A DNA stretch of 64,000 bases from Coprobacillaceae bacterium UN01-12pH3A (GCA_027676805.1 JAQENU010000010.1:1275-65274), one strand, 5' to 3'; positions 1-11,596 are shown, numbered from the stretch's first letter. Notes: generated from the letters alone by a model not told the origin. Program-made: numbers and translations.

Positions 1-71
1 TTTTCCTCCCGTAAGGTTCAGCTAACGCCTGCTCAGAGCGCTAACTGATTGCTGTGTCTGTGCACTATTGT

Positions 72-120
72 AGTATATATTGTGGAAGCGCTTTTGTCAA
101 TCGTTTTGGAAGCGATTTCG
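72..120 (-). promoter_or_regulatory. Leftward promoter with two LacI/CcpA-type operators
   Basis: On the minus strand TTGACA (95-100) and TATACT (72-77) are separated by exactly 17 bp. Two related half-palindromic elements with the AAGCG core lie at 83-96 (inside the spacer) and 107-120 (just upstream of -35). They resemble operators of LacI-family repressors or CcpA cre sites. The regulated gene lies to the left of the window: a GGGAGG ribosome-binding site is visible on the minus strand at the very edge (about 5-10). Sugar or carbon control of that gene is inferred. Confidence 0.7.
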
Positions 121-162
121 CAAAAAAGTTCACATAAAATTCACAATTCAAAAAACTACTGC

Positions 163-193
163 TTGACAGTGACGTATGGTCAATCGCTATACT
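163..193 (+). promoter_or_regulatory. MerR-type promoter with 19-bp spacer
   Basis: TTGACA (163-168) and TATACT (188-193) are both consensus but 19 bp apart. That is the over-long spacing that MerR-family activators correct by untwisting DNA. A TGAC-N5-GTCA dyad (170-182) lies inside the spacer. It drives the MerR-type gene whose start is at 213, which implies autoregulation. Confidence 0.7.
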
Positions 194-212
194 TTATACA
201 GGAGGATTATAT

Positions 213-1379
213 ATGTTATATTTTACCATTCTTGAATTTTCAAAAGCTGCACAGACAACACCAAGAACTATTCGATTTTATATAAAAAAAGGATTGTTAA
301 AATCAGAATATGACAAAACGCGCAAAATTACTGTTTTAGAAGAAAAAGAGTTTATAACGTTGCAGATGATTGACCTTTTAAAATCCGCATGCTTTACATT
401 AAAAGAAATTAAATTCATACTGGAAAAGAACGATTATAAGGAACGTTTGAAACTACAGAAAAATATTTTGCTTAAACAGATTACTGAAAACCAGGCAATG
501 CTTGAAATGATTGAAAAAATTGAAACCAGCAGTGAAAATTCACCACAAGATTATTTAAAATTATATCAGCATCATTTAAAAGACCATCATTATAAACAGC
601 AGTTTTTAGATAATTCGCCATTAGATATCCGCATCCAATTCCATGAACGCTATAATACTGTCAAACCCGAATGGTTTTTATGGCTCTTTGATCAGTATCA
701 ATTCAATGACCATGATTGTGTATTAGAGGCAGCCTGCGGTCAAGGAACACTATGGCGAAAAAATCATAAACGTATACCCAAAGATATTTCTATTTCACTT
801 ACTGACTTATCAGACAAAATGGTCGCAAGCTGTACCGATCTTTTATCACTTCCTCAAATCAAAGAGGTACAGACTGCCGATGTCCATCACTTGCCGTATC
901 CCGATAATACCTTTAATGTTGTCATTGCTAATCATTTATTCATGTATTTTGATGATTTGGAGAATGTTTTGAAGGAAATATCCCGTGTTTTGAAACCTAA
1001 TGGGCGTCTGTATGCTTCTACAATCTCAAAATACCATAATTTGGAATTAGAGAATTTATTGAAGCAGTTTAATCCTCATGCCAACATGGGACAAAAACTG
1101 CTCACCGATCAATTCTCATTGGAAAACGGTGAAAAGAAATTATCTGCCTATTTTAAAAACATTACTAAAAATGAGCGTCAAATTCCATACTTAATCGATG
1201 ATCCGGAAATGCTCAGCCAATATATCTATTCAACAAGATGGATCGGTAATATTCAAGAGATTCTTGATGATCGCTATGAAGACTTTAAAGACTTTGTTGA
1301 AAAAGAAATGTTAAAACAGGATGGTTTGTTTGAAACAACAAATTATAGCGGACAGTTCACAGCAATAGTCAAAAAATAA
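213..1379 (+). CDS. MerR-family regulator fused to SAM-dependent methyltransferase
   Basis: The N-terminal ~75 residues are a MerR winged helix-turn-helix (TPRTIRFYIKKGLL), followed by a coiled-coil stretch (~75-105). The remainder is a class I methyltransferase: motif I LEAACGQGTL near residue 171, an acidic motif near 222, and the PDNTFNVVIANHL motif near 230. Known MerR proteins bind a ligand with the C-terminal domain and activate an adjacent promoter; here that domain is an enzyme-like fold. It may sense or modify a small molecule such as an antibiotic. The start follows AGGAGG closely and the promoter has the 19-bp MerR spacing, so self-activation is likely. It is monocistronic, with its own terminator. 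Substrate unknown. Confidence 0.85.
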   Translation: MLYFTILEFSKAAQTTPRTIRFYIKKGLLKSEYDKTRKITVLEEKEFITLQMIDLLKSACFTLKEIKFILEKNDYKERLKLQKNILLKQITENQAMLEMIEKIETSSENSPQDYLKLYQHHLKDHHYKQQFLDNSPLDIRIQFHERYNTVKPEWFLWLFDQYQFNDHDCVLEAACGQGTLWRKNHKRIPKDISISLTDLSDKMVASCTDLLSLPQIKEVQTADVHHLPYPDNTFNVVIANHLFMYFDDLENVLKEISRVLKPNGRLYASTISKYHNLELENLLKQFNPHANMGQKLLTDQFSLENGEKKLSAYFKNITKNERQIPYLIDDPEMLSQYIYSTRWIGNIQEILDDRYEDFKDFVEKEMLKQDGLFETTNYSGQFTAIVKK

Positions 1380-1390
1380 AAATCGTTTTT

Positions 1391-1418
1391 AAATGGCATA
1401 TAAGCCATTTTTTTATTT
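1391..1418 (+). terminator. Terminator after MerR-methyltransferase gene
   Basis: A 7-bp stem AAATGGC/GCCATTT with a 6-nt loop is followed directly by a T-rich run. Confidence 0.8.
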
Positions 1419-1467
1419 TCCAATAGATTTCTATGATCTGCCAATAGGATAAATTATATTTCTAAAA

Positions 1468-1494
1468 GAAAAAATCCCGCTTAAGCGAGATTTT
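1468..1494 (-). terminator. Terminator after tuf
   Basis: A stem of about 10 bp (1471-1480 with 1485-1494) with a TTAA loop is followed on the minus strand by a T-run. It ends the str operon. Confidence 0.85.
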
Positions 1495-1501
1495 AGTTTA
1501 A

Positions 1502-2686
1502 TTATTCAATGATTTCTGATACGTTACCAGCACCAACTGTTCTACCACCTTCACGGATAGAGAATTTAGTACCGTTTTCGATAGCGATTGCGTGAATTAA
1601 TTCTACAGTTAATTCAACGTTATCACCAGGCATAACCATTTCAACACCTTCTGGTAATTCGATTACACCAGTGATGTCAGTAGTTCTGAAGTAGAACTGT
1701 GGTCTATAGTTTCCGAAGAAAGGAGTATGACGTCCACCTTCGTCTTTTGATAATACGTATACTTGACATTTGAATTTTTTGTGAGGATGTACTGAACCTG
1801 GTTTAGCTAATACTTGTCCACGTTCGATTTCATCACGGTTAACACCACGTAATAATACCCCTACGTTATCTCCTGCTTCAGCGTAATCTAATAATTTACG
1901 GAACATTTCGATACCAGTAGCTACAGTATTTTTAGTTTCATGGATACCAACGATTTCTAATGGGTCATTTAATTTTAATTGTCCACGTTCAACACGTCCA
2001 GTAGCAACAGTTCCACGTCCAGTGATTGTGAAAACGTCTTCAACTGGCATTAAGAAAGGTTTGTCAGTGTCACGAGTTGGAGTTGGAATGTAAGAATCTA
2101 CAGCAGCCATTAATTCATCAATAGCTGGAGTCCATTTTGGATCTCCTTCTAATGCTTTTAATGCTGATCCACGGATGATTGGAGTATCATCTCCAGGGAA
2201 TTCATATTCGTTTAATAATTCACGAACTTCCATTTCAACTAATTCTAATAATTCTTCGTCATCAACCATATCACATTTGTTTAAGAATACGATGATGTAA
2301 GGTACACCTACTTGACGAGATAACAAGATATGTTCTCTAGTTTGAGGCATAGGTCCGTCAGTTGCAGCTACTACTAAGATAGCCCCATCCATTTGTGCTG
2401 CACCAGTGATCATGTTTTTGATGTAGTCAGCATGGCCTGGACAGTCAACGTGTGCGTAGTGACGAGTTTCAGTTTCGTATTCAACGTGAGAAGTATTGAT
2501 TGTAATACCTCTTTCTTTTTCTTCAGGTGCGTTATCGATTGCAGCATAATCCATTGCAGCAGCTCCACCTTTTTGTGCTAAGCAAGTAGTGATAGCAGCT
2601 GTTAAAGTAGTTTTACCATGGTCAACGTGCCCGATAGTACCAATATTTACGTGCGCCTTTGAGCGGTCAAATTTTTCTTTAGCCAT
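1502..2686 (-). CDS. tuf: Translation elongation factor EF-Tu
   Basis: GTPase that carries aminoacyl-tRNA to the ribosomal A site. The G1 motif GHVDHGKT is at residues 19-26, DCPGH near 82 (G3) and NKCD near 137 (G4); the two C-terminal beta-barrel domains are complete. The 394-aa length is normal for the family. It lies 95 bp downstream of fusA as the last gene of the str operon. It has its own promoter in the gap (2737-2765) and a strong terminator, so it can be made in excess over EF-G. Identification is secure. Confidence 0.99.
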   Translation of the reverse strand: MAKEKFDRSKAHVNIGTIGHVDHGKTTLTAAITTCLAQKGGAAAMDYAAIDNAPEEKERGITINTSHVEYETETRHYAHVDCPGHADYIKNMITGAAQMDGAILVVAATDGPMPQTREHILLSRQVGVPYIIVFLNKCDMVDDEELLELVEMEVRELLNEYEFPGDDTPIIRGSALKALEGDPKWTPAIDELMAAVDSYIPTPTRDTDKPFLMPVEDVFTITGRGTVATGRVERGQLKLNDPLEIVGIHETKNTVATGIEMFRKLLDYAEAGDNVGVLLRGVNRDEIERGQVLAKPGSVHPHKKFKCQVYVLSKDEGGRHTPFFGNYRPQFYFRTTDITGVIELPEGVEMVMPGDNVELTVELIHAIAIENGTKFSIREGGRTVGAGNVSEIIE

Positions 2687-2724
2687 TCTAAAGTTTCCTC
2701 CTATATTTAGTATATTTATTAAAC

Positions 2725-2765
2725 AATTACAACATCATTGTAATTTATTTAACTGTAAAAATCAA
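2725..2765 (-). promoter_or_regulatory. tuf promoter with overlapping hairpin
   Basis: TTGATT (2760-2765), a 17-bp spacer and TACAAT (2737-2742) on the minus strand form a promoter between fusA and tuf. A perfect 8-bp inverted repeat AATTACAA/TTGTAATT (2725-2745) overlaps the -10 box; whether it regulates or only pauses read-through RNA is unknown. Confidence 0.6.
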
Positions 2766-2781
2766 CAGTATTTTTTAAGAA

Positions 2782-4854
2782 TTAATTACCAGTATTTTTC
2801 TTGATAATTTCATCTCTGATACTCTTAGGAACTTGTTCATAACGATCAAATTGCATTGTGTAATTTCCACGTCCCTGAGTAAATGAACGCAAGTCAGTTG
2901 CATAACCGAACATTTCTGAAAGTGGGATGCTTGCCTGAACAACAATTGCATTTCCTCTTTCTTCTTGCCCTTCGATCATACCACGTCTAGAAGAAACATC
3001 TCCCATAACGCTTCCTAAGTATTCATTTGGTGCTGTTACTTCAACTGCCATGATTGGTTCCAATAATACTGGATCACATTTCTTAGCAGCAGCTTTTAAA
3101 GCCATTGAAGCCGCGATCTTATAAGCCATTTCTGATGAATCGACATCATGGTAAGATCCATCGAATAATGTAGCTTTAACATCTAATACTGGATATCCAG
3201 CGATAATCCCTGTGTTTAATGCATCTTCAAGACCAACGCGAATAGAGTTAATGTATTCTCTAGGAACTGATCCACCCACGATAGCATCAACGAATTCAAA
3301 TCCTTTACCTTCGTTAGGTTCAAATTTGATCCATACGTGACCGTATTGTCCACGACCACCAGATTGTTTAACGTATTTCCCTTCACATTCAGCAGCAGAT
3401 TTAATTGTTTCTCTGTATGCTACTTGTGGAGCTCCTACGTTAGCTTCAACTTTAAATTCTCTTTTCAAACGGTCAACGATAACGTCTAAGTGTAATTCAC
3501 CCATTCCGGCGATAATTGTATCCCCAGTTTCTTCGTCTGTATAAGTTTTGAAAGTTGGATCTTCTTCAGCCAATTTAGCTAAAGCTAAACCTAATTTATC
3601 TTGGTCTTGTTTTGTTTTTGGTTCAATTGCAACGTTGATAACCGGTTCAGGGAATTCCATTGATTCCAAGATTACGAAGTGATCTTCATCACAGATAGTA
3701 TCCCCTGTAGTTGTGTTTTTAAACCCAACAGCTGAAGCGATATCCCCAGCGTATACAGTTGAGATTTCTTCACGTTTATTAGCATGCATCTGTAAGATAC
3801 GTCCTAATCTTTCTTTCTTGTCTTTTGTAGAGTTCAATACATATGAACCTGAATCAACAGTACCAGAATATACACGGAAGAATGTTAACTTTCCAACAAA
3901 TGGATCTGTCATGATTTTGAAAGCTAATGCAGCAAATGGTTCTTCATCTGAAGCATGTCTTTCTACTTCTTCACCTTTTTCATCTACCCCTTTAATTGAA
4001 GGAATATCAGTAGGTGCAGGTAAGTAATCGATTACGGCATCCAACATCTGTTGAACCCCTTTGTTTTTGTAAGCTGAACCACATAATACTGGGAAACATT
4101 CAACAGCGATCGTACCTTTACGTAAAGCTGTTTTAATTTCTTCTTCTGTGATTTCTTCTTCTTCTAAGACTTTCATCATTAGATCATCATCGAATGAAGC
4201 AGCAGCATCAATCATTTTAGCACGATATTCTTCTGCTTGAGCTTTATATTCTTCAGGAATATCGGTATATTTTTGATGTTCACCTTTTTCATCTTCATTG
4301 AAGATCGCTTGCATCTTAATTAAATCGATAAGTCCTTCAAAATGATCTTCAGCACCGATTGGAAGCTGTACAGCAACTGCATTTGCTCCTAATCTTTTGT
4401 GTAAAGATTCTAATGACATGATGAAGTCCGCACCAGTTGCATCCATCTTGTTACAGAATACGATACGAGGTACTTTATAAGTTGTAGCTTGGCGCCATAC
4501 TGTTTCAGTCTGAGGTTCAACCCCAGCTTTTGAATCCAATACGGTAACCGCACCATCTAATACACGTAATGAACGTTCAACCTCAACAGTGAAGTCAACG
4601 TGCCCCGGAGTATCGATAATGTTTACACGATGCCCAGCCCATTGTGCTGTAGTAGCGGCTGAAGTGATAGTGATACCACGTTCTTGTTCTTGTTCCATCC
4701 AGTCCATCTGTGAAGCACCTTCATGCGTTTCACCGATCTTATGGATTTTTCCTGTATAGTACAGGATACGTTCAGTCGTAGTTGTTTTACCAGCATCGAT
4801 GTGAGCCATGATCCCGATATTACGAGTTTTTTCTAATGAAAATTGACGAGCCAT
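2782..4854 (-). CDS. fusA: Translation elongation factor EF-G
   Basis: GTPase that drives ribosomal translocation and, with RRF, recycling. The G1 motif AHIDAGKTT is at ~17-25, DTPGHVDF near 82 and NKMD near 135. Domains II-V follow to the end; 690 aa is the normal length. It is preceded by GGAG at the usual spacing, lies 33 bp after rpsG, and is co-transcribed with rpsL-rpsG from the 5.9-kb promoter. It is the standard EF-G rather than the tetracycline-protection paralogue, judged by its position in the str operon and its length. Confidence 0.98.
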   Translation of the reverse strand: MARQFSLEKTRNIGIMAHIDAGKTTTTERILYYTGKIHKIGETHEGASQMDWMEQEQERGITITSAATTAQWAGHRVNIIDTPGHVDFTVEVERSLRVLDGAVTVLDSKAGVEPQTETVWRQATTYKVPRIVFCNKMDATGADFIMSLESLHKRLGANAVAVQLPIGAEDHFEGLIDLIKMQAIFNEDEKGEHQKYTDIPEEYKAQAEEYRAKMIDAAASFDDDLMMKVLEEEEITEEEIKTALRKGTIAVECFPVLCGSAYKNKGVQQMLDAVIDYLPAPTDIPSIKGVDEKGEEVERHASDEEPFAALAFKIMTDPFVGKLTFFRVYSGTVDSGSYVLNSTKDKKERLGRILQMHANKREEISTVYAGDIASAVGFKNTTTGDTICDEDHFVILESMEFPEPVINVAIEPKTKQDQDKLGLALAKLAEEDPTFKTYTDEETGDTIIAGMGELHLDVIVDRLKREFKVEANVGAPQVAYRETIKSAAECEGKYVKQSGGRGQYGHVWIKFEPNEGKGFEFVDAIVGGSVPREYINSIRVGLEDALNTGIIAGYPVLDVKATLFDGSYHDVDSSEMAYKIAASMALKAAAKKCDPVLLEPIMAVEVTAPNEYLGSVMGDVSSRRGMIEGQEERGNAIVVQASIPLSEMFGYATDLRSFTQGRGNYTMQFDRYEQVPKSIRDEIIKKNTGN

Positions 4855-4887
4855 AATAATCTCCTTTCTAAATTGTTAGTGAGTTTA

Positions 4888-5358
4888 TTACCAACGGAAA
4901 TGTGCAAATGCTTTGTTTGCTTCTGCCATTTTGTGAGTATCTTCTTTTTTCTTAACTGAAGCACCAGTTCCATTAGATGCATCAATAATTTCGTTAGCTA
5001 AACGATCTACCATTGTATTTTCGTTTCTTAAACGAGAATAGTTCACTAACCATCTTAATCCTAAAGTGATTCTTCTTTCAGGTGATACTTCAACTGGTAC
5101 CTGATAGTTAGCTCCACCGATACGTCTAACTTTAAGTTCTAATACCGGCATGATATTGTTAATCGCTTTATCAAAAACTTCCATAGCTGGAGTTTCTGTT
5201 TTCGCTTCGATTTTAGCAAATGCATCATAAAGAATATTTTGAGCAACACCCTTTTTACCATCTAGCATAATATTGTTTACTAATTTAGTAATTAATTTTG
5301 AATTGTATACTGGATCTGGTAATACATCTCTTTTAGCAACATGACCTTTTCTTGCCAT
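4888..5358 (-). CDS. rpsG: 30S ribosomal protein S7
   Basis: Primary 16S rRNA-binding protein that nucleates the 30S head. The start [20 protein letters not shown] and the end KAFAHFRW are diagnostic, and 156 aa is the family norm. It is the second gene of the str operon, 42 bp after rpsL, with GGAGG before the ATG. In many bacteria S7 represses this operon by binding the rpsL-rpsG gap; I did not resolve such a structure here. Confidence 0.98.
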   Translation of the reverse strand: MARKGHVAKRDVLPDPVYNSKLITKLVNNIMLDGKKGVAQNILYDAFAKIEAKTETPAMEVFDKAINNIMPVLELKVRRIGGANYQVPVEVSPERRITLGLRWLVNYSRLRNENTMVDRLANEIIDASNGTGASVKKKEDTHKMAEANKAFAHFRW

Positions 5359-5400
5359 TGCGTCTTCCTCCTTCCAAAGATTAAATATCTATTTCTAAGC

Positions 5401-5814
5401 TTATTGTTTTGGTTTCTTTGCTCCGTATAAAGAACGTCCTTGCATACGATCTTTAACACCAGCACAGTCCATAGTTCCACGAATGATATGGTAACGTACC
5501 CCTGGTAAGTCTTTAACACGTCCACCACGAATTAATACAACACTATGTTCTTGTAGGTTGTGACCAATTCCTGGGATATATGCTGTAACTTCCATACCAT
5601 TAGATAAACGAACACGGGCATATTTACGTAAAGCCGAGTTAGGTTTCTTTGGTGTCATTGTAGCAACACGAGTACAAACTCCACGTTTTTGTGGTGCAGC
5701 AACTTTAGTAGGTCTCTTAGATAAAGAGTTATATCCTCTATTTAATGCTGGAGATTTTGATTTTGATACTTTATCACTACGTCCTTGTTTTACTAATTGA
5801 TTAATTGTAGGCAT
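5401..5814 (-). CDS. rpsL: 30S ribosomal protein S12
   Basis: Decoding-centre protein of the 30S subunit. [12 protein letters not shown] at the N-terminus and the [11 protein letters not shown] loop are characteristic; 137 aa is normal for Bacillota. The lysine of PKKPNSA, the classical site of streptomycin-resistance substitutions, is the sensitive-type residue. It is the first gene of the str operon, expressed from the promoter at 5904-5932. Confidence 0.98.
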   Translation of the reverse strand: MPTINQLVKQGRSDKVSKSKSPALNRGYNSLSKRPTKVAAPQKRGVCTRVATMTPKKPNSALRKYARVRLSNGMEVTAYIPGIGHNLQEHSVVLIRGGRVKDLPGVRYHIIRGTMDCAGVKDRMQGRSLYGAKKPKQ

Positions 5815-5903
5815 TTCTTATCTCCTTTCTTGAACTAAACACACATTACCAGGTGTTTCAAATTCAATTGTTATTTTTATGCTCAATAACGAGCACCTTT
5901 GAC

Positions 5904-5932
5904 ATTGTATTATAAATATTTCATAGTGTCAA
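5904..5932 (-). promoter_or_regulatory. str operon promoter
   Basis: TTGACA (5927-5932), 17-bp spacer and TACAAT (5904-5909) on the minus strand. It starts the transcript about 80 nt before rpsL. Confidence 0.8.
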
Positions 5933-5983
5933 CCTAAAATTTAAAATTTTTATTGAAATATTCCGCTTTTTATCTATTTATGC

Positions 5984-6015
5984 AAAAACGGATCATTAGT
6001 AAGTATGATCCGTTT
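5984..6015 (-). terminator. Terminator after the membrane GDPD gene
   Basis: An 11-bp perfect stem (5986-5996 with 6005-6015) is followed on the minus strand by TTTTT. It separates the preceding gene from the str operon. Confidence 0.85.
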
Positions 6016-6023
6016 ATTTATTA

Positions 6024-7838
6024 TTATTCATCCAATAACTGTTTATAGAAATTTCGCAGTTCACTGTCACTGGCAAAGATTTGCTCACGTGCCCTAATGG
6101 GATAATTGGTAATCATCGCATCTCCGCCTAATCCGATCGAACGCTGCATATCACTTTCGGTGTTGACAGTCCAAATATAGACATCCTTCCCTGCTAAATG
6201 CACCTTTGCTACTTCATCTTTGCTTAAATAGGTTTGTTCCAAAGTAAAGAAATCCGCTGCCGGCAGTTTCCAGTACTGCCCATAGCTCATCGAGATAATA
6301 AATCCACACTGCATAGTCGGATCAATCGCTTTGACATTTTCCAGGATCGAATAGTCCAAGCAGTGAATCTGAACATCCTTGCTCATCCCCGTCTTTTTAA
6401 CAACTTCCATCGTCGCCTCTGCTAAACGCTGATCATGTCCGTTAGGTTTGGGTTCGATTAAGACTTTGATTCGTCCGCGGCATAATTTCAAAACATCCTC
6501 TAAGGTTGGCACCGTGGCGTTGGCATACTGGCCGTTAAAATCATTGCTGCTGTTGACATGCAAGGTTTGCAGCTCGTCTTTTGTCCATTCCCAAACATTG
6601 ACGTCTTGATCAAAAATACGTCCTAAGCTGCTGTCATGAGTGACCATTACCACACCATCCTTTGATTCTTGAACATCGAGTTCTATGTAGTCGGCTTTAG
6701 CGTCAATCGCAGCGATGAATGCCGGCATCGTATTTTCCGGAGCAACGGCACAATAACCGCGGTGAGCAATAATTTTCATTTTATTGCTGGCTAAGCTTTG
6801 ATCCCAATCCCCCTGCCGGAGTGAATTCATTGAAATCAGATTAACAAAGAACACCCCTGCCACAAAGGCCGCCAGCACCCCAACGGTTAAAAAGCCATTT
6901 TGAATCTTGCGATGCTTGCGGATCGGTTCAATTGCTTTTGGCAGTTCTTCCTTTTTCTCGATACGCAGTCGATTATATAATTGTGAAACATACGCATAGG
7001 TTGTAAACATTGCAATACTGCTGGAAAAAGAAGTAAAGATGCTTTCCAGTGAATCTGTAATGGTCAGATACATAGCGCCCTTTACCCCTTGCGGGTAATA
7101 ATGATTGACGACCAAAAAAACCAACGCTGAAATTCCGACAGAGACTAATGTCGTTATAAGGAAAACAAGCAGAGTCAATAAGATGTAATCCCAAATCATT
7201 CTGATACGATGCTTAGCACTTAGCTTCCAGCTTGCAATCATTGATTTTAAACCGCCATAACCATCCAATGTAAAATACTGATAAGTAAACAACGTTCCTA
7301 AGGCAAAGACAGATAATAAAATAAGGGTGCCATAATAAAGAATTTCCAATCTAAAGGGCAATGCTTCGGTTATAAACCGCGGCAGTTCTAAATTACTGAT
7401 AAAGCTGGAAGTAAGGATCAGCTGTGTAAATGGAATAATAACTACGGTAAAAGGAATCAATATCCAATTTCGTGGTGACAACAGTCTTTTAGAACGGGCA
7501 AATCCCTGTTTAAAAAGTTGAATAATTCCCAGTTCTTTATTTTCTCTTGCCTGATTGAAGCAGATTGCCAAGCAATTAAATTCAAAAATCATGACCACCG
7601 CGACCACAATAATTGCTGTGATAATAAAAAACATCATTCCCGGAGAAGTGAGGACCCGATATATATTCGTACTGCTGATATAATTAATTTTGGTTAAATT
7701 CAAACCAATATTAAGCCAGCCATGCAGTAATGGAATCAGAATCAATGATCCCAATCCTTTATAGAAGATTTCAAAAAGGAACAGAACCCGCCAGCTTTTC
7801 AATGTCAGTTTGAGTGCGTTCCGAATGCTTTTTTTCAT
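6024..7838 (-). CDS. Membrane-anchored glycerophosphodiester phosphodiesterase
   Basis: Two-part protein. Residues ~1-350 are hydrophobic, with several membrane segments of the GDPD membrane-domain type. Residues ~355-600 are a GDPD catalytic domain (IAHRGYCAVAPENT, the IELDVQ metal site and THDSSLGR). It should hydrolyse glycerophosphodiesters, perhaps from lipoteichoic acid, at the membrane. I place the start at the ATG at 7838 behind AGGGGCG, giving 604 aa; an upstream TTG is possible but has no ribosome-binding site. It sits between rpoC and rpsL, where Bacillus has an L7Ae-like gene, and is set apart by terminators on both sides. Confidence 0.88.
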   Translation of the reverse strand: MKKSIRNALKLTLKSWRVLFLFEIFYKGLGSLILIPLLHGWLNIGLNLTKINYISSTNIYRVLTSPGMMFFIITAIIVVAVVMIFEFNCLAICFNQARENKELGIIQLFKQGFARSKRLLSPRNWILIPFTVVIIPFTQLILTSSFISNLELPRFITEALPFRLEILYYGTLILLSVFALGTLFTYQYFTLDGYGGLKSMIASWKLSAKHRIRMIWDYILLTLLVFLITTLVSVGISALVFLVVNHYYPQGVKGAMYLTITDSLESIFTSFSSSIAMFTTYAYVSQLYNRLRIEKKEELPKAIEPIRKHRKIQNGFLTVGVLAAFVAGVFFVNLISMNSLRQGDWDQSLASNKMKIIAHRGYCAVAPENTMPAFIAAIDAKADYIELDVQESKDGVVMVTHDSSLGRIFDQDVNVWEWTKDELQTLHVNSSNDFNGQYANATVPTLEDVLKLCRGRIKVLIEPKPNGHDQRLAEATMEVVKKTGMSKDVQIHCLDYSILENVKAIDPTMQCGFIISMSYGQYWKLPAADFFTLEQTYLSKDEVAKVHLAGKDVYIWTVNTESDMQRSIGLGGDAMITNYPIRAREQIFASDSELRNFYKQLLDE

Positions 7839-7900
7839 GTTATCGCCCCTATCTACTCTTTCTATTCTACACATTTTCAAGCAAAGTTTCCACTTACATT

Positions 7901-7927
7901 AAAAAAAGAGTGAGGTTTCCCCACTCT
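7901..7927 (-). terminator. Terminator after rpoC
   Basis: A 9-bp stem with one G-U pair and a 3-nt loop, followed on the minus strand by seven T residues. Confidence 0.85.
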
Positions 7928-10900
7928 CTATGCATTGATTTGTGTTTCTTCTAATTCAGATGTTTCTTCATTCAATCCTTCATAATCGAAATCTTCATCA
8001 TCTTCCATCATATCTTCTGCCATTTCTACTTTATTTGGATCTACTAAAGGTCCTCTTAAACCAGTTCCGGCAGGTAATAATTTACCGATAATAACGTTTT
8101 CTTTTAATCCGGCTAAATGATCCACTTTTCCTTTGATCGCTGCATCAGTCAGGATACGTGTTGTTTCCTGGAATGAAGCGGCTGATAAGAATGAATCTGT
8201 TTCCAATGAAGCTTTTGTAATACCAAGCAGGATTGGACGACCAACTGCCGGGCGTTTTTGTAAACGTAAAGCTTCTTTATTTAATTCAGTGAATTGTGTC
8301 ACGCTGACATGGATACCAGGCAATGTTCCGGTATCTCCGCCTTCTACGATTGACATTTTTCTTAACATCTGTTTAATGATCACTTCGATATGCTTATCTG
8401 AAATCTCAATCCCTTGAATACGATATACTTTCTGTACTTCTTTTAAGATATAGTTTTCAACGGCTTTGATATCAGCTACCGCTAATAATTCTTTTGGATC
8501 GATTGAACCTTCAGTGATTTTTCCACCGATCTTCACTTCGTCTCCGGTATTGACTCTCAGCTTAGCACCGTATGGTGTTAAGTAGCTTCTTGTTTCAAGA
8601 TCGTTGCTGACAACAACTTCGGCACGACCGTCATGGTCTAAAATTGTTGTGACAACCCCTTCGATTTCAGAAATGATTGATTTTGCTTTTGGATTGCGGG
8701 CTTCAAATAACTCTTGGATACGAGGTAACCCCTGAGTGATATCCGCACCACCGGCAACCCCACCCATGTGGAATGTACGCATGGTTAACTGAGTACCTGG
8801 TTCACCGATAGACTGTGCTGCCATAATTCCGATTGCTTCACCGATTTCAACTTCATTTCCGGTTGCCAAGTTACGTCCGTAACATTTCTGACAAACCCCG
8901 CGTTTAGCGTTACATCCTAATACTGAACGGATTTCTACTTCTTTTACTCCGGCATTAACGATTTCATTTGCTAACGCTTCGGTAATTAAAGTATTTCTTT
9001 CCGCAATAATTTCTTTTGTTTCCGGATGCAGGATGTCTTTTTGTGTATAGCGTCCTACTAAACGGTCGTATAATGGAGCGATGATTGAGTTATCCGATGT
9101 ATCATATAAATCGGTAACGATAAATCCTTTATCTGTTCCACAGTCTTCTTCAGTAATGATGACATCTTGAGCAACGTCAACTAAACGACGTGTCAAATAT
9201 CCTGAATCGGCTGTTTTTAATGCTGTATCGGTAGATCCTTTACGGGCACCATGGGTAGAAATAAAGAATTCTGATGCAGTTAATCCTTCACGGAATGAAG
9301 ATTTGATAGGCAATTCGATGGTTTCCCCTTTAGGGTTGGACATCAGACCACGCATCCCTACTAACTGCGTAAAGTTAGAAACGTTCCCACGGGCACCGGA
9401 ATCTGACATGATGAAGATTGGGTTCAATGGATTGCTTTCGAAGTCTTCTTTTACGACATCCTGAACACGATCTTTAACGTCTGTCCATAAACTGATTACG
9501 TGCTGTTTACGTTCTTCTTCGGTTAACATACCTTTACGATAATATTTCTTAATAACTTCTAATTGTTCATCTGCTTCATCAAATAAACGATATTTTCTTT
9601 CCGGTACTTGAATATCATCTGCTGAAACGGTAATACCGGCAATAGTTGAATAATAGAAGCCTTGATCCTTCATCTTATCCAGCATGACACTTGTATCTGA
9701 AATTCTGTTTGCCTTAAAGGCTGCGTTAATGATATTTCCTAAAGCCTTTTTGTTTAAAGGTTTAATGATTGGTTGATTTTGAATATGTTCTTTAATGTTT
9801 GTTCCCATTGGTACAAAGAATTTATCCGGTGTGCGAATTAAGTTCTCTGATGATGGTTCATTGATGAAAGGGAAATCTCCATTAAAGATTGTATTGAAGA
9901 TAATCTTACCAACACTGGTAATTAAGAATTTTTCATTTTGTTCCTTTGTAAATGTTACATTGTTCATTGCTTTGGCTGGAACCGCAACACGGGTATGCAA
10001 ATGAACAGCTTGTGCGTTATACGCTAACAAGGCTTCATTCACATCCTTAAAGACGCTTCCTTCTCCAACTGCTCCGGCTTTTTCAAGCGTTAAGTAATAG
10101 TTTCCTAATACCATGTCCTGAGAAGGCGTAACGATTGGCTTACCATCTTTAGGTCCTAAGATATTGTTAGATCCTAACATTAACTGACGTGCTTCTTGAA
10201 TGGCTTCATCAGACAAAGGCACATGGACTGCCATTTGGTCCCCATCGAAATCGGCATTGAATGCCGGTGTTACCAATGGATGCAGACGAATTGCACGTCC
10301 TTCAACTAATTTAGGCTCGAATGCTTGAATTCCTAAACGGTGAAGTGTTGGTGCACGGTTTAACAATACCGGATGTTCTTTGATGACTCTTTCGACGATT
10401 GGCCAAATTTTATCATCCATTTTATCAATTAAACGTTCTGCGGCTTTAATGTTAGTCGCCAGTCCATCATTTACTAATCCTGAAATGACGAATGGTTTAA
10501 ATAAGTTTAATGCCATTTCACGTGGGATCCCGCATTGATACATTTTCAAGTCAGGTCCTACGGCAATAACTGAACGTCCAGAATAGTCTACACGCTTACC
10601 TAATAAGTTCTGACGGAAACGTCCCTGTTTCCCTTTTAATGTATGTGACAGTGATTTTAACGGTCTGCTTCCTGCCCCAGTAATCGGTTTAGAACGACGT
10701 CCGTTATCAATTAAAGCATCTACTGCTTCCTGCAGCATACGTTTTTCATTTTGTACGATAATAGAAGGTGTTCCTAATTCCAATAATTTTTTAAGACGAT
10801 TGTTACGAGTAATAACACGACGATATAAGTCATTTAAATCACTTGTTGCAAAACGTCCACCGTCCAATTGCAGCATTGGTCTTAAATCAGGAGGAATAAC

Positions 10901-11596
10901 CGGAAGAACATCCATGATCATCCATTCTGGTTCATTTTGTGAACTTCTGAAAGCTTCGATCGCTTCCAAACGTTTCAATAATTTAGCACGGCGCTGTCCC
11001 TGTGCTTCTTTTAATTCTTTGGTTACATTAGCAAATTCAAAATCAAGGTCTACTTTTTGCAGTAAGATTTTGATTGCTTCTGCTCCGATTTTTGCTTCAA
11101 AGTTGCTGCCGAATTTTTCGCAGCAGTTACGATAGTCTCTTTCAGATAAAACTTGCTTATACTCTAATGGTGTAGATCCTTTATCAGTTACAACATAAGA
11201 TACGAAGTAAATGATTTCTTCTAATTGTTTTGGTGACATATCCAGGATTAATCCCATTCTTGAAGGGATTCCTTTTAAATACCAGATATGTGCGATCGGA
11301 GTCGCTAATTCAATATGTCCCATACGTTCACGACGTACAGAAGATTTTGTGACTTCAACGCCGCAGCGATCACAAATCACACCTTTATATCTTACTTTCT
11401 TATATTTACCGCAGCTACATTCCCAATCCTTAGAAGGACCGAAAATTCTTTCACAGAATAAACCGTCCTTTTCCGGTTTTTGAGAACGATAGTTGATTGT
11501 TTCCGGTTTTTTTACTTCACCATAAGACCATTCACGAATTTTTTCTGGAGAAGCTAACCCTATTTGTATCGCTGAAAATTTATTAACATCTGCCAT
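7928..11596 (-). CDS. rpoC: RNA polymerase beta' subunit
   Basis: Catalytic subunit of RNA polymerase. The N-terminal zinc site (CSCGKYKK, then CDRCGVE) and the active-site loop [12 protein letters not shown] near residue 450 bind the catalytic Mg. A second cysteine cluster ([13 protein letters not shown]) is near 890. At 1222 aa it is typical for Bacillota. GAGGAGG lies 7 nt before the ATG and the gene follows rpoB by 14 bp, so both come from one transcript. The C-terminal ~25 residues are acidic. Confidence 0.99.
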   Translation of the reverse strand: MADVNKFSAIQIGLASPEKIREWSYGEVKKPETINYRSQKPEKDGLFCERIFGPSKDWECSCGKYKKVRYKGVICDRCGVEVTKSSVRRERMGHIELATPIAHIWYLKGIPSRMGLILDMSPKQLEEIIYFVSYVVTDKGSTPLEYKQVLSERDYRNCCEKFGSNFEAKIGAEAIKILLQKVDLDFEFANVTKELKEAQGQRRAKLLKRLEAIEAFRSSQNEPEWMIMDVLPVIPPDLRPMLQLDGGRFATSDLNDLYRRVITRNNRLKKLLELGTPSIIVQNEKRMLQEAVDALIDNGRRSKPITGAGSRPLKSLSHTLKGKQGRFRQNLLGKRVDYSGRSVIAVGPDLKMYQCGIPREMALNLFKPFVISGLVNDGLATNIKAAERLIDKMDDKIWPIVERVIKEHPVLLNRAPTLHRLGIQAFEPKLVEGRAIRLHPLVTPAFNADFDGDQMAVHVPLSDEAIQEARQLMLGSNNILGPKDGKPIVTPSQDMVLGNYYLTLEKAGAVGEGSVFKDVNEALLAYNAQAVHLHTRVAVPAKAMNNVTFTKEQNEKFLITSVGKIIFNTIFNGDFPFINEPSSENLIRTPDKFFVPMGTNIKEHIQNQPIIKPLNKKALGNIINAAFKANRISDTSVMLDKMKDQGFYYSTIAGITVSADDIQVPERKYRLFDEADEQLEVIKKYYRKGMLTEEERKQHVISLWTDVKDRVQDVVKEDFESNPLNPIFIMSDSGARGNVSNFTQLVGMRGLMSNPKGETIELPIKSSFREGLTASEFFISTHGARKGSTDTALKTADSGYLTRRLVDVAQDVIITEEDCGTDKGFIVTDLYDTSDNSIIAPLYDRLVGRYTQKDILHPETKEIIAERNTLITEALANEIVNAGVKEVEIRSVLGCNAKRGVCQKCYGRNLATGNEVEIGEAIGIMAAQSIGEPGTQLTMRTFHMGGVAGGADITQGLPRIQELFEARNPKAKSIISEIEGVVTTILDHDGRAEVVVSNDLETRSYLTPYGAKLRVNTGDEVKIGGKITEGSIDPKELLAVADIKAVENYILKEVQKVYRIQGIEISDKHIEVIIKQMLRKMSIVEGGDTGTLPGIHVSVTQFTELNKEALRLQKRPAVGRPILLGITKASLETDSFLSAASFQETTRILTDAAIKGKVDHLAGLKENVIIGKLLPAGTGLRGPLVDPNKVEMAEDMMEDDEDFDYEGLNEETSELEETQINA

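Noticed and set aside
49..285. 78-aa open frame overlapping the MerR gene start
   Set aside because: It runs through the operator and promoter region and overlaps the true gene in another frame; no ribosome-binding site.
2393..2804. Plus-strand open frames opposite tuf
   Set aside because: Shadows of a highly conserved gene; composition explained by the coding strand of tuf.
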